DNA from: Streptomyces sp. SID13031
Lineage (GTDB): Bacteria > Actinomycetota > Actinomycetes > Propionibacteriales > Kribbellaceae
Direction: 5' to 3'
NCBI RefSeq assembly: GCF_010548305.1
Contig: NZ_JAAGLV010000003.1
Span: forward strand, 1-64,000
DNA: 64,000 bases
Of the stretch, positions 16,515-25,022 are shown one piece after another (position 1 is the stretch's first letter; the number at the start of each line of letters is the position of its first letter). The translations under genes and the position numbers were made by a program. The notes below the pieces were generated by a model. It was given only the letters and a program-made list of their open reading frames with translations. It made no database searches and was not told the DNA's origin.

Positions 16515-17402
16515 TCAGGCGTTGGCTGCCAGGCGGATGTGGTTGGCGAGGGCTTTGATGGGTGGGGTGGTTTGGGGGGTGGCGTAGCAAATGAGGTGGG
16601 AGCGGGTGGCCCAGGGGTCTGTCAGGCGGGTGATGTCCAGGGCTGGGTTTCCGTCTACTGAGCGGAGGGGGGCTACGGCTAGGCCTACGCCGGCTGTGGC
16701 GAGGGTTATCAGGGTGTGGAGGGTTGGGACGAGGGTGCGGTAGCGGGGAGCCGGGGCGTGGGGGCCTAGGCGGCGGTCCATCCAGGTGCGGAGGGTGGAG
16801 CCTAGGTCCAGGCCGATCATGGGGTGTTCGGCTACCTCGGCGTACGTCATCGTCTTACGGCCGGTCAGTAGGCCGCCTGCCTGGCCGATGACTACCAGGG
16901 AGTCGTCTACCAGGGGTTCGGTGCGCAGGGTGGTGCCGGTGGTTTCGTCGTCGTCCAGGACTATGCCCAGGTCGGCTTTGCCTTCCGCGAGCAGGCGTAG
17001 GGAGCGCGGAGTGCGCTGCTCCGAGACGGTTACGTCGTGTTCTGGGTACTCACGTAGGAAGGATGCGAGGGCGGCTGGGACCACTCGGTGCATGGCTGAG
17101 CCGCCGGAGACCAGGATCAGCGGGCGGGAGCGAGCGGCGGTGTAGCTGGCGACGGCGCTGTCCAGGCGGGCGGTTTGGGCCAGTACTTCGCGGGCGTGGC
17201 GGGCGAGCGTCGTACCGGCTGGTGTTGGGCGCACTCCACGGCGTTCGCGGATCAGCAGCGGGACGTCGGCGTGGGCCTCGAGTGCTCTGACCCGTGCGCT
17301 GGCCGAAGGCAGGCTCAGGTGCATCTGCAGGGCGCCGGCCGTGATCGAGCCTTGGTCCACTACTTGGACAAACAGTCGCAGGTCGTCGAGGTCATAACGC
17401 AT
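16515..17402 (-). CDS. LysR-family transcriptional regulator
   Basis: DNA-binding regulator of 295 residues. The N-terminal winged helix-turn-helix covers about residues 1-60 (DDLRLFVQVVDQGSITAGA, then SLPSASARVRALE). The rest is the periplasmic-binding-protein-like effector domain, with LILVSGGSAMHRVVP near residue 95 and ADLGIVLDD near 150. It is divergent from the TSUP permease gene, so control of that permease is a reasonable guess. ATG at 17402 is preceded by TAGGCT with 7 nt spacing. Codon use is somewhat rich in GGG and GGT compared with neighbours. Confidence 0.92.
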   Translation of the reverse strand: MRYDLDDLRLFVQVVDQGSITAGALQMHLSLPSASARVRALEAHADVPLLIRERRGVRPTPAGTTLARHAREVLAQTARLDSAVASYTAARSRPLILVSGGSAMHRVVPAALASFLREYPEHDVTVSEQRTPRSLRLLAEGKADLGIVLDDDETTGTTLRTEPLVDDSLVVIGQAGGLLTGRKTMTYAEVAEHPMIGLDLGSTLRTWMDRRLGPHAPAPRYRTLVPTLHTLITLATAGVGLAVAPLRSVDGNPALDITRLTDPWATRSHLICYATPQTTPPIKALANHIRLAANA

Positions 17403-17409
17403 ACCCGAC

Positions 17410-17415
17410 AGCCTA
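17410..17415 (-). promoter_or_regulatory. -10 element of the LysR gene, leaderless type
   Basis: TAGGCT (minus strand) matches TANNNT and ends 7 nt before the ATG at 17402. It lies in the 83-bp divergent region shared with the TSUP gene. Confidence 0.5.
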
Positions 17416-17485
17416 CGTCTCAGGCAGAGGCTGGCTGAGGCAAAAACGCATTGTGCTCCTTACCCGGCTCCCCGATGCTCGGAGG

Positions 17486-18235
17486 GTGACCGCCCTGCTG
17501 ATCGTGCTGCTCGCCGGGATCGCGGCCGGTGCGCTCAACTCCGTCGGCGGCGGTGGGAGCTTCGTCGCGTTCCCCGCGCTGGTGGCGGTCGGGGTCGGCG
17601 CGGTCACCGCCAACGCTGCGACCACCGTCGCCCTGCTGCCCGGCGGGCTGGCCAGCCTCTGGGTCTACCGCCGCGATCTCGAGCCACTGCCCAGTACGTC
17701 GATCCGCGTGCTGACCTGGACCAGCGTCGTCGGCGGCGCGCTCGGCGCGGTACTGCTGCTCGCCCTGCCTTCCGAGTCCTTCGACGCGGTCGTACCGTGG
17801 CTGCTCGCCTTCGCCACCCTCGTACTCGCCTTCGGCCGCCGGGTCGCCAAGTCCTTGAAGACGAGGATCGCCGGCCGCCCCACGATCATGGCCGGCCAAC
17901 TGTTGCTCTCGATCTACGGCGGGTACTTCGGCGGCGCGTCCGGGCTCATGATGGTCGCGTTCTGGAGCGTTGCCGCGAGCATCGACCCCGCCCGGGTCAA
18001 CCCGCTGCGAATGGCCCAGATGGCGGCCATCTACCTGACCGCCGGGGCCGTCTTCCTGGTCGCCTCGGACGTGCTCACCGAGGCGGTCAAACTGCTCGTC
18101 ATGCTCACCGGCGCGATCCTCGGCGGCTTCGGTGGCGCCACCATCGCCCGCAAACTGCCCACCCCCGTACTCCGGGGGATCGTGGTGACCTCGGCGGCCG
18201 CGATGACCGTCGGGTACTTCGTGGTGACGTCGTGA
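17486..18235 (+). CDS. TSUP (TauE/SafE) family membrane permease
   Basis: Integral membrane protein (249 aa) with about eight hydrophobic helices, of the sulfite exporter TauE/SafE (TSUP) family, members of which move sulfite, sulfonates or small organic anions. The first half has LLAGIAAGALNSVGGGGSF (the family's first conserved block) and the second half repeats it as LLLSIYGGYFGGASGLMM. GTG at 17486 puts the first helix at the N-terminus; GTG at 17453 would add 11 residues. GGAGG abuts the GTG and is too close to act normally. It is divergent from a LysR regulator and coupled by a GTGA overlap to the next small gene. Substrate unknown. Confidence 0.85.
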   Translation: MTALLIVLLAGIAAGALNSVGGGGSFVAFPALVAVGVGAVTANAATTVALLPGGLASLWVYRRDLEPLPSTSIRVLTWTSVVGGALGAVLLLALPSESFDAVVPWLLAFATLVLAFGRRVAKSLKTRIAGRPTIMAGQLLLSIYGGYFGGASGLMMVAFWSVAASIDPARVNPLRMAQMAAIYLTAGAVFLVASDVLTEAVKLLVMLTGAILGGFGGATIARKLPTPVLRGIVVTSAAAMTVGYFVVTS

Positions 18236-18558
18236 TCAGCGAGGAATCCCTGGCCCGCCTGGCGATCGCGTGGGAGGCCTGCCAGCTCGCCGAGACAGCG
18301 CGCACCGCCGTCACGCTCGACGGCGACCTGATGGCGCAGGCGCAGGTCGTACTGCAAGCCGCGGAGCGCTACGCGGCAGCCGTCCACGCCTTCACCTCCC
18401 GGGAGGCGGCCGGGTCGGTGCCCGGGTGCTGGGGTGGCAGCTTGCGCGAGTACGCCGAAGAGGCGGCTGCGGATCTGGACGACTGGGTGATCCGGCACAG
18501 CGACGGCGATGATCCAGGACCCGTACCGATCTCCGGCCGACTGGCAGATGCACCGTGA
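18232..18558 (+). CDS. Small hypothetical protein coupled to the TSUP permease
   Basis: 108-residue protein not recognised. It starts with GTG at 18232, overlapping the permease stop as GTGA, so it is almost certainly translated with it. The sequence is alpha-helical and alanine-rich (LARLAIAWEACQLAETA, then AAERYAAAVHAFTS), with an acidic tail and no signal peptide or membrane segment. It has one cysteine in the helix and one in GSVPGCWGG. A strong terminator follows 8 bp after the stop. Confidence 0.65.
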   Translation: MISEESLARLAIAWEACQLAETARTAVTLDGDLMAQAQVVLQAAERYAAAVHAFTSREAAGSVPGCWGGSLREYAEEAAADLDDWVIRHSDGDDPGPVPISGRLADAP

Positions 18559-18565
18559 ACCACAA

Positions 18566-18600
18566 CGTCCGGAGAACCCGCTAGCTGGGTTCTCCGGACG
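18566..18600. terminator. Strong hairpin terminator, probably bidirectional
   Basis: Perfect 14-bp inverted repeat: CGTCCGGAGAACCC and GGGTTCTCCGGACG around a 7-nt loop (GCTAGCT). It lies between the convergent genes ending at 18558 and 18610. Confidence 0.85.
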
Positions 18601-18609
18601 CTGTCGTTC

Positions 18610-19572
18610 TCAGTCGATCAGGCCTTTGACGATCGTCGTCATCCGGTCGACCGGGATGGCGAAGCCGATGCCGATGCTGCCGGAGCGAGACGATGTGCCC
18701 AGCGTCGCGATGGCGGTGTTGACGCCGACCACCTGACCGGCCGCGTTCACCAGCGGGCCGCCCGAGTTGCCCGGGTTGATCGCCGCGTCGGTCTGGATCG
18801 CCGACTGCCGGTTGCCGTTGTCGCCGAACCGGGCCTGCCGGTCGACAGCACTGACGATGCCGGCCGTCACCGTTCCCTCCAGCCCGAGTGGTGAGCCGAC
18901 CGCCAGTACCGGGTCGCCCACATGGAGCTGCGAGGACCGGCCGAGCGTGAGCGCCCGCAGTCCCTCGACGTTGCCGCTGACCTGGAGGACGGCGAGGTCG
19001 TTGTCGGCGTCGACGCCGATGATGCTCGCGTCCACCGCTCGCCCGTTGGACAGCACCAGTGACACATTGCTCGCTCCCTCCACCACGTGCGCGTTCGTGA
19101 CCACGTGGCCTTGCTGGTCGATCGCGAACCCGGAGCCGGTCGCCTGGCCGGCGCGCACCGACACCACGCCCGGCAACACGCTCGCCGCAGCCGTCGCGAT
19201 CGAACCCTGCTCAGTACCGGCCGACGGTGCTGCTGCTTGGGGCAACTCAACCGAGGCTGTCTCCGACGGCGAGTCGCCCCAGTTGCCCGTGACCGCTCCG
19301 GCTAGACCGCCGGCTAGTACGGACAGTGCGATACCGGTGGCGAGTACACGGCCAGTACGACGTACCGGCGGTGGTGGGACCGTCACCCCGGCCCGAGGTA
19401 CCGCGGCCGGAGAGGGGGGAGCCAGCCAGGCGGGGGCCGGGGTGACGGTGAAGGGGACGCCCGGTACGGGTCCATCGGGCAGGGCGGTGGGCGGAGCAGT
19501 GGGCGGGGCGGTCGGCGGGGTGCCGGGCTGGTAGTGCGGCCCGCGGAAGGGGAAACCGAGATGAGGGCTCAC
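18610..19572 (-). CDS. HtrA/DegP-type membrane-anchored serine protease without PDZ domain
   Basis: Trypsin-like protease (320 aa) facing the cell exterior. The cytoplasmic N-terminus (about residues 1-70) is rich in Pro and contains a PPTA repeat. One membrane helix follows ([19 protein letters not shown]). The protease domain has the triad His in [10 protein letters not shown] near residue 160, Asp in DADNDLAVL near 190 and Ser in [10 protein letters not shown] near 271. It stops at the end of the protease domain, so the PDZ domain of classic DegP is absent. The start is GTG at 19572 with GGAG 7 nt upstream. It is the last gene of the MoxR/DUF58/VWA run, 18 bp after the VWA gene. Confidence 0.9.
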   Translation of the reverse strand: MSPHLGFPFRGPHYQPGTPPTAPPTAPPTALPDGPVPGVPFTVTPAPAWLAPPSPAAVPRAGVTVPPPPVRRTGRVLATGIALSVLAGGLAGAVTGNWGDSPSETASVELPQAAAPSAGTEQGSIATAAASVLPGVVSVRAGQATGSGFAIDQQGHVVTNAHVVEGASNVSLVLSNGRAVDASIIGVDADNDLAVLQVSGNVEGLRALTLGRSSQLHVGDPVLAVGSPLGLEGTVTAGIVSAVDRQARFGDNGNRQSAIQTDAAINPGNSGGPLVNAAGQVVGVNTAIATLGTSSRSGSIGIGFAIPVDRMTTIVKGLID

Positions 19573-19590
19573 AGGAGGGCTCCAAAGGAG

Positions 19591-20538
19591 TTAAGGCAGT
19601 CGCGAGAACCACAGCAGCGACGCCAGGCCGGCCAGCAGTGCGACGGCCAGGGCGATTCCCGCCACCAGGTTGGTGATCTCGCGTTCCTCGGTGGTCCAGC
19701 CGATCGACGACTGGAGGTCGGAGTAGACGGAGCGCAGTTCCTCGTCACTCTCCGCGGAGTAGAAGGAACCGGAGGTCGCGTCGGCCAGCCCGCGCAGCGA
19801 GTCGGAGTCGGCGGGGACCGGGATGTTCCGGCCATCGAGGTTCACCGTGCCATCGGGCGTGCCGTAGGCGATCGTCGTGACCGGTACGCCGGCCTGCGCG
19901 GCGGCTTGGGCGGCTTCGTCGATCGGGCGGCCCGCCGTGTTGCCACCGTCGGACAGCAGCACGATCCGGCTCGGCGGCGGGTCGGTGGCCGCGTCGGCGT
20001 CCAGGTTCTTCACCGCGGCCAGGCTGGTCAGGACGGCCTCGCCGATCGCGGTGCTGTCAGTCATCGTGAGGCGGTTGATCGCATCGATCGTCGCCTGGTG
20101 GTTCGTGCTCGGCGGTGCGACGACGTTCGCAGTACGGGCGAAGGAGACGAGCCCGACGTTGAACTTCTCGGGCAGGCTGTTCACGAACTCGGTCGCGGCG
20201 CTCTTGGCGACCTCGAAGCGGTTCGGCTCGACGTCGGTCGCGGCCATCGAGTTGGAGATGTCCATCGCGACCACGATGGTGGCGCGTTCGCGCGGTACCC
20301 GGACGTCGGTGACCGGGCGGGCGATCGCGATCGTCAGCACGGTCAGCGCCGCGAGGAAGGCGAACGCGGGCGCGTGCCGGCGCCACCCCGGGCTCTTGGG
20401 TGCGACCTTCTCCAGCATCGGCAGGGTCGCGAACCGGACGGCGTAGGTGCTGCGGCGGCGTTGCGCGAAAACGTACGCCACGACCAGAGCCGCGACGATC
20501 AGCAGCAGCCAGAGCCACAGCGGTTGCTCGAATTTCAT
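19591..20538 (-). CDS. VWA-domain membrane protein (BatA-like)
   Basis: 315-residue membrane protein with two N-terminal helices (residues 6-25 and 50-72), a von Willebrand A domain outside the membrane, and a C-terminal helix (LVAGIALAVALLAGLASLLWF). The VWA metal site (MIDAS) is intact: DISNSMA near residue 88 (DxSxS), a Thr in TDSTAIGEAV and an Asp in LLSDGGNT. The arrangement matches BatA-type partners of MoxR ATPases, thought to act in protein complex assembly or envelope stress. ATG at 20538 overlaps the stop of the DUF58 gene as ATGA. Confidence 0.88.
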   Translation of the reverse strand: MKFEQPLWLWLLLIVAALVVAYVFAQRRRSTYAVRFATLPMLEKVAPKSPGWRRHAPAFAFLAALTVLTIAIARPVTDVRVPRERATIVVAMDISNSMAATDVEPNRFEVAKSAATEFVNSLPEKFNVGLVSFARTANVVAPPSTNHQATIDAINRLTMTDSTAIGEAVLTSLAAVKNLDADAATDPPPSRIVLLSDGGNTAGRPIDEAAQAAAQAGVPVTTIAYGTPDGTVNLDGRNIPVPADSDSLRGLADATSGSFYSAESDEELRSVYSDLQSSIGWTTEEREITNLVAGIALAVALLAGLASLLWFSRLP

Positions 20539-21473
20539 CTGATTCCGGTCCTCCCTCGAGGGCAACGGCGGGTGCTGGCGCGACGCCTTGCGGTGGCGAA
20601 GGCGGCGACGTCGCGGACCCAGTCGGTGTCCGTGCGCAGGACGAGATGCGCTGCGCCGGCGGCACGGATCGCTTGGGTGGTGCGCTCACGGTGATCACGC
20701 ATCGCAGCGGCATACCGCTCCCGCAGCTTGCGGTTGCTGGTCTGTACTTCGCGCCGCTGGCCGGTCTCCGGGTCGACCAGGGTCAGGAGCCCGACCTCGG
20801 GCAGCTCGAGTTCCCGCGGGTCGAGGATCTCGACGGCGATCACCTCGTGCCGCGCAGTCAGTCGACGGAGGGGGACTTCCCAGCCTTCGGTGTGAAAGTC
20901 CGAGACGACTACCCGCAGCCCGGGTCTCGGGTGCTCGCGGTTGAGGCGGGTGATGGCGTGCGCGAGATCCGTGGCGGGGTGCTCACCTGGCGTTGCTCTA
21001 GGCAACGACAACAGCGCGCGCAGGGTACGCCGGAGAGCCGCCGTGCCGCTCACGCCGGGGATCCTTCGTACTTCGTTGCCCAGCGCAACCCGCACGCCGA
21101 GGCGGTTGCCGGGGCGGTCTGCCAGCAGGCCTACTGCGCCGACGATGGCGACGGCGAGGTCGCGCTTCTCGGAGAGCGCAGTACCGAAGTCCATGCTGGC
21201 GGAGGCGTCGACCAGCGCCCAGGTCTCCAGCTCGCGCTCGGCCAGTGGCGCCCGGACGTGTGGCTCGAGCGATCGCGCGGTGACGTTCCAGTCCATCCGG
21301 CGGACGTCGTCCGCGCCGGCCTGGTACGGCCTTGCCTCGTTCGGTTCGCTGCCCGGGCCGCTCCGCAGGCCGGTGATCTCGCCGTGCAGGAAGCCTTCCA
21401 GCTTCCGCCTCACCGAGAGCTCCAGCGAGCGGAGCGCCCGCTCCCGCCCGGCCAGCAGGTCGGGACCTGTCAT
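20535..21473 (-). CDS. DUF58 protein of a MoxR system
   Basis: Cytosolic protein (312 aa) of the DUF58 family. The diagnostic block is Y-QAGADDVRRMDWNVTAR near residue 50, followed by a degenerate VWA-like fold with ALVDASASMDFG near 86. These proteins are usually encoded directly after a MoxR ATPase, as here, and are thought to be its partner or substrate. The C-terminal 20 residues are very basic (TARRRASTRRCPRGRTG). It overlaps moxR upstream and the VWA gene downstream, each by ATGA, so all are translated from one mRNA. Confidence 0.9.
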   Translation of the reverse strand: MTGPDLLAGRERALRSLELSVRRKLEGFLHGEITGLRSGPGSEPNEARPYQAGADDVRRMDWNVTARSLEPHVRAPLAERELETWALVDASASMDFGTALSEKRDLAVAIVGAVGLLADRPGNRLGVRVALGNEVRRIPGVSGTAALRRTLRALLSLPRATPGEHPATDLAHAITRLNREHPRPGLRVVVSDFHTEGWEVPLRRLTARHEVIAVEILDPRELELPEVGLLTLVDPETGQRREVQTSNRKLRERYAAAMRDHRERTTQAIRAAGAAHLVLRTDTDWVRDVAAFATARRRASTRRCPRGRTGIR

Positions 21474-22465
21474 GCCGCTGACCCCTGCTGCTGCTGCGGG
21501 GTCTGATCAGCCGGTACTACGTGCGGCTGCTCGATCGCCTGCAGCACCCGCGACACCACGGTTCGCGGATCGATGCCGTCGGCAAGCGCATCGAAGGTCA
21601 GCACCAGGCGATGCGCCATCACGTCGTGCGCCACGTCATACACGTCAGCAGGGAGCACGTAGTCGCGGCCGCGCAGCAGAGCGAGCGCACGACCCGCCGC
21701 GACCAGGCCCAGCGTCGCCCGTGGGCTCACGCCGAACTCCAGTACACCGGCGAGATCGTTGATCCCGTACTGCTGCGGCACTCGCGTCGCGTGCACCAGC
21801 CGGACGACGTACTCCGCCACGGCGTTGTGCACGAAGACGTCTTCCGTTGCCTCCTGCAACTCGGTCACCATGGCCGGCGTCAGGACCGCGTTCGCATGCG
21901 GCCGGTGCGAGCTCATCCGCTGCAGGATCGTGAGCTCCTCCAGCGGCGTCGGGTAGTCGACGGTGATCTTCAGCAGGAACCGGTCCCGCTGCGCCTCGGG
22001 CAACGCGTAGACGCCCTCGGACTCGATCGGGTTCTGGGTGGCGAGCACGATGAACGGCTCGGGCAGCGGGTAGCTGACGCCACCGATGCTGACCTGGTTC
22101 TCGGCCATTGCCTCCAGCAACGCCGACTGCACCTTGGCGGGGGCGCGGTTGATCTCGTCGGCGAGCACGAGGTTGGCGAAGATCGGGCCGAGCTCGGTGT
22201 CGAAGCTCTCCGCGGACGGCCGCCAGATCCTGGTCCCGACGATGTCACCCGGTACCAGGTCAGGGGTGAACTGCAACCGGGCGAACCGGCCGCCGATCAC
22301 CTCGGCCAGGGTCCGGACGGCGAGCGTCTTGGCGACGCCGGGAACGCCTTCCAGCAGACAGTGGCCACGGGCAAGCAACCCGACGAGCATCCGCTCCACC
22401 AACTGGTCCTGCCCGACGACGACCCGCTTCACCTCGAAGAGGGCGCGCTCGAGTACTGCGGTCAT
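21470..22465 (-). CDS. MoxR-family AAA+ ATPase
   Basis: AAA+ chaperone-like ATPase (331 aa). Walker A is GVPGVAKT near residue 42, Walker B is LVLADEINRAP near 103, sensor 1 is FIVLATQNPIESEG near 144, and the lid domain follows with GVSPRATLGL (sensor 2 arginine) near 258. MoxR proteins, together with DUF58 and VWA partners, are believed to fold or load cofactors into envelope protein complexes. It starts with ATG at 22465, overlapping the stop of the small secreted-protein gene upstream as ATGA. Confidence 0.95.
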   Translation of the reverse strand: MTAVLERALFEVKRVVVGQDQLVERMLVGLLARGHCLLEGVPGVAKTLAVRTLAEVIGGRFARLQFTPDLVPGDIVGTRIWRPSAESFDTELGPIFANLVLADEINRAPAKVQSALLEAMAENQVSIGGVSYPLPEPFIVLATQNPIESEGVYALPEAQRDRFLLKITVDYPTPLEELTILQRMSSHRPHANAVLTPAMVTELQEATEDVFVHNAVAEYVVRLVHATRVPQQYGINDLAGVLEFGVSPRATLGLVAAGRALALLRGRDYVLPADVYDVAHDVMAHRLVLTFDALADGIDPRTVVSRVLQAIEQPHVVPADQTPQQQQGSAA

Positions 22466-22782
22466 GCGTTGCTCTGCGGGTTGGCCTGGCTGTCCGAGCC
22501 CTGCTCGGGCTGGCTGGGCTGAGCGCCCTGCTGGCCGCCCGAGCCGGCCTTGTCCGGGCAGTCCTTGCCGTCGCGCGCCGTGCCGTCACGACCTTGCGGG
22601 GCGGCGCTGGATCCGTCGCTCGGCGTGGTGCTCGGCGTACCGGCCGACGGGCCTTCCTCCACAGTCACATAGCCCTGGTCGGGCGCCGGGTCATTGCCGG
22701 CGGCATACGCGACGCCGCCCACACCCAACGCGGCGGCGGCGATCGCAGTACCGAGCAGGAGGCGCTTGCCGGGGAGATTCAT
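22462..22782 (-). CDS. Small secreted or membrane-anchored protein, first gene of the MoxR operon
   Basis: 106-residue exported protein with an N-terminal hydrophobic segment (RLLLGTAIAAAALGVGGVAYAAG) that looks like a Sec signal peptide or anchor. The rest is low complexity: Ser, Thr, Pro, Gly and Gln rich, with one cysteine (GKDCPDKAG). GGAG lies 5 nt before the ATG at 22782. It is translationally coupled to moxR and divergent from the response regulator gene, so it may be a target of that two-component system or of the MoxR complex (inference). I do not recognise a family. Confidence 0.7.
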   Translation of the reverse strand: MNLPGKRLLLGTAIAAAALGVGGVAYAAGNDPAPDQGYVTVEEGPSAGTPSTTPSDGSSAAPQGRDGTARDGKDCPDKAGSGGQQGAQPSQPEQGSDSQANPQSNA

Positions 22783-22898
22783 GCTGACTCCTTCGAGGTC
22801 GAATGATGGAACCAATTCATCAGGTGGCCCCGAAAACGACCGGAAAGCAGAGCGAAAGTCCAGCGAAAGCGCACCCGGCTTTCCGCAGCCTGCGCCGC

Positions 22899-22904
22899 TA
22901 CCTT
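22899..22904 (+). promoter_or_regulatory. -10 element of the response regulator gene, leaderless type
   Basis: TACCTT matches TANNNT and ends 6 nt before the GTG at 22911. It lies in the 128-bp divergent region between the MoxR operon and the two-component genes. No Shine-Dalgarno sequence is visible. Confidence 0.5.
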
Positions 22905-22910
22905 GGACTC

Positions 22911-23603
22911 GTGCGATTACTGGTGGTGGAAGACGAGGAAGGCCTGGTCAGCGCGCTGCGCTCGGGTCTCGGCCGGGCCGGCTACGCGGTGGATGCCGCG
23001 CTGACCGGCGCCGAGGCGGTCGAGAAGCTCGCCACCACGCCGTACGACCTGGCGATTCTCGACATCACGCTGCCGGACACGAGCGGCCTCGACCTGTGCC
23101 GCGCAGTACGGCGTGGTGAGATCGAGGTCGCGTCCGGGCGCGAACTGCGGGTGCTGATGCTGACCGCGCGCGCCTCGCTCGCCGACCGGGTGCGCGGGCT
23201 CGACGAGGGTGCCGACGACTACCTGACCAAGCCGTTCGCGCTGGTCGAGTTGCTGGCCCGGATCCGTGCGCTGTTGCGTCGCGATGTGACGAACGGGACG
23301 ACGCAGCTGCATGTCGGCGACCTCGTACTGGACAGCTCGCGTCACCTCGCGACTCGCGCCGGGAGGGAGCTTCCGCTGACGCTGAAGGAGTTCGGCGTAC
23401 TGCGGTATCTGATGTCGCGGCCCGGTCATGTCGTGTCGGCCGAGGAGCTGCTGGAGCACGTGTGGGACGAGAACGCGGATCCGTTCACCCAGAGCGTGCG
23501 GGTCACGGTCGGGACGTTGCGGCGCAAGCTGACGCTGGAGGGCGAGGATCCCCTGCTGGAAACGGTGATCGGGCGCGGTTACCGGCTCAGAGGTGACGTA
23601 TGA
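22911..23603 (+). CDS. OmpR/PhoB-family response regulator
   Basis: DNA-binding response regulator (230 aa). The receiver domain occupies residues 1-120: acidic pocket VVEDEEG near the start, phospho-acceptor Asp in LAILDITLPD near residue 50, Thr/Ser switch in LMLTARAS, and Lys in DDYLTKPF near 105. The C-terminal winged helix (about 130-228) has LTLKEFGVLRYLMSRPG and VTVGTLRRKL, typical of OmpR/PhoB. The partner kinase gene follows with an ATGA overlap. GTG at 22911 is fixed by the receiver beginning VRLLVVED. Confidence 0.95.
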   Translation: MRLLVVEDEEGLVSALRSGLGRAGYAVDAALTGAEAVEKLATTPYDLAILDITLPDTSGLDLCRAVRRGEIEVASGRELRVLMLTARASLADRVRGLDEGADDYLTKPFALVELLARIRALLRRDVTNGTTQLHVGDLVLDSSRHLATRAGRELPLTLKEFGVLRYLMSRPGHVVSAEELLEHVWDENADPFTQSVRVTVGTLRRKLTLEGEDPLLETVIGRGYRLRGDV

Positions 23604-24895
23604 GAAGGCTTGCCCGGCCGACGCTGCCCAGCTGGACGCAGACGATCCGCTTCCGCTTGACGCTGGCCTATTCCGCAGTACTGATCGGACTGTCCGCACT
23701 CGTTCTCGGCAGCCTGTACTTCGCGCTGTCGGCCTACCTCGACCCGAAGCCGCTCAACCCGATCACCGTCAAGAAGGTCTACCACGACGAGCACGGCGAG
23801 CTGAAGGTCAAGGACGGCCAGACGATCCAGGCGGCCGACCTGTCCAGCATCCAGTCGGCGGTGAACTTCGAGACCCTGGAGACCCTGAAGACCTACTCGG
23901 CGGGCGGCATGGGCGTGCTGCTGGTCCTCAGCCTCGGGACCGGCTGGTGGTTGTCGGGTCGTGCGCTGCGGCCGGTACGCCGGATCACCGCGACGGCTCA
24001 GGACATCTCGGCGACCGACCTGTCCCGCCGGATCGCGATGGACGGTCCGCGTGACGAGCTGCGGAGCCTCGCGGACACGGTCGACGACATGCTCGAGCGG
24101 CTGGAGTCCGCCTTCGTCGCGCAACGGCAACTGGTCGACGACGCGTCGCATGAGCTGCGCAATCCGTTGGCGGTGATCCAGGCCAATGTGGACGCAGTAC
24201 TGGCTCATGACGACACGACCGCGGAGGATCGGGCGCAGGCCACCGCGATCGTCTCGCGCGCGATCCAGCGGATGACGCGGCTGGTCGAGGACCTGCTGGC
24301 GTCTGCTCGCCGGTCGTCGCCCGCTTTCGTCGACGCGGATGTGGATCTGGCCGCGATCGCCGGCGAGGCGGCGGAGGAGTACGCGCTGCTCGCCGCTGAT
24401 CGCGAGCTTCGGCTGGTACGACGCCTGTCGCCCGGGCCGATCGCCGCCGGGGATGCTCAGGCGCTCCGCCGGGCGGTGGACAACCTGCTCTCCAACGCGG
24501 TCCGGTTGGCACGGGGTGGGAGCGAGCTCGTGTTGGCCGTCGGGAGTCGCAACGGCTGGGCCTGGATCGCCGTACGGGACGAGGGCCCGGGGATCGCCGA
24601 CGAGGACACCGATCGCGTCTTCGACCGCTTCTTCCGCTCCGGCCAACGCCAGCCACCCTCGACCGTCCCACTCACCGACCCCTCCAGCGGTCCGTCAACC
24701 AGCCAACGCCGAGCAGGCCTCGGCCTGGCCATCGTCCGCCAGATCGCCGAATCCCACGGCGGCACAGTCGCCCTGCACTCCGAGGTAGGCACCGGCTCAA
24801 CCTTCATCCTCTGGCTCCCCGAACGCTCCCTCACCAACACCACCCGCAGCTCCCCCACCCCACCCACCGAAGACCCCCTCGGCCCCCGCCCCTAG
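23600..24895 (+). CDS. Sensor histidine kinase
   Basis: Membrane histidine kinase (431 aa) paired with the preceding regulator. It has two transmembrane helices (about residues 18-45 and 102-120) flanking a short extracytoplasmic sensor of about 55 residues, then a HAMP linker (GRALRPVRRITATAQDIS), an HisKA domain with the H-box DDASHELRNPLAVI near residue 183, and an HATPase domain with the N-box VDNLLSNAVRL near 292, RDEGPGIAD near 332 and AGLGLAIVRQI near 375. The last 25 residues are Pro/Thr-rich. Signal unknown; the divergent MoxR operon suggests envelope stress. Confidence 0.93.
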   Translation: MRRLARPTLPSWTQTIRFRLTLAYSAVLIGLSALVLGSLYFALSAYLDPKPLNPITVKKVYHDEHGELKVKDGQTIQAADLSSIQSAVNFETLETLKTYSAGGMGVLLVLSLGTGWWLSGRALRPVRRITATAQDISATDLSRRIAMDGPRDELRSLADTVDDMLERLESAFVAQRQLVDDASHELRNPLAVIQANVDAVLAHDDTTAEDRAQATAIVSRAIQRMTRLVEDLLASARRSSPAFVDADVDLAAIAGEAAEEYALLAADRELRLVRRLSPGPIAAGDAQALRRAVDNLLSNAVRLARGGSELVLAVGSRNGWAWIAVRDEGPGIADEDTDRVFDRFFRSGQRQPPSTVPLTDPSSGPSTSQRRAGLGLAIVRQIAESHGGTVALHSEVGTGSTFILWLPERSLTNTTRSSPTPPTEDPLGPRP

Positions 24896-24914
24896 TCCTC
24901 CCCACGCGTTCCTC

Positions 24915-25022
24915 CTACGCCGCGCAGCCCGACCACGATGGTGCTCGCCGGCCGATGAGGAGGGCAGCCGCGATCAGGAGCAGGAGTGCGCCGAGGCCGC
25001 CCAGGAGGTATGAGTCCGTCGA
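24915..25022 (-). other. Non-annotated 36-codon frame encoding a membrane helix, in frame after the kinase stop
   Basis: Directly after the TGA of the kinase gene (25023-25025), the same frame continues for 35 sense codons to a TAG at 24915-24917. It reads STDSYLLGGLGALL, then LLIAAALLIGRRAPSWSG. It has no start codon. It looks like a C-terminal membrane helix with basic flank, perhaps a remnant of a lost membrane protein gene. Readthrough of the TGA is possible but not supported by anything else seen. Confidence 0.3.
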
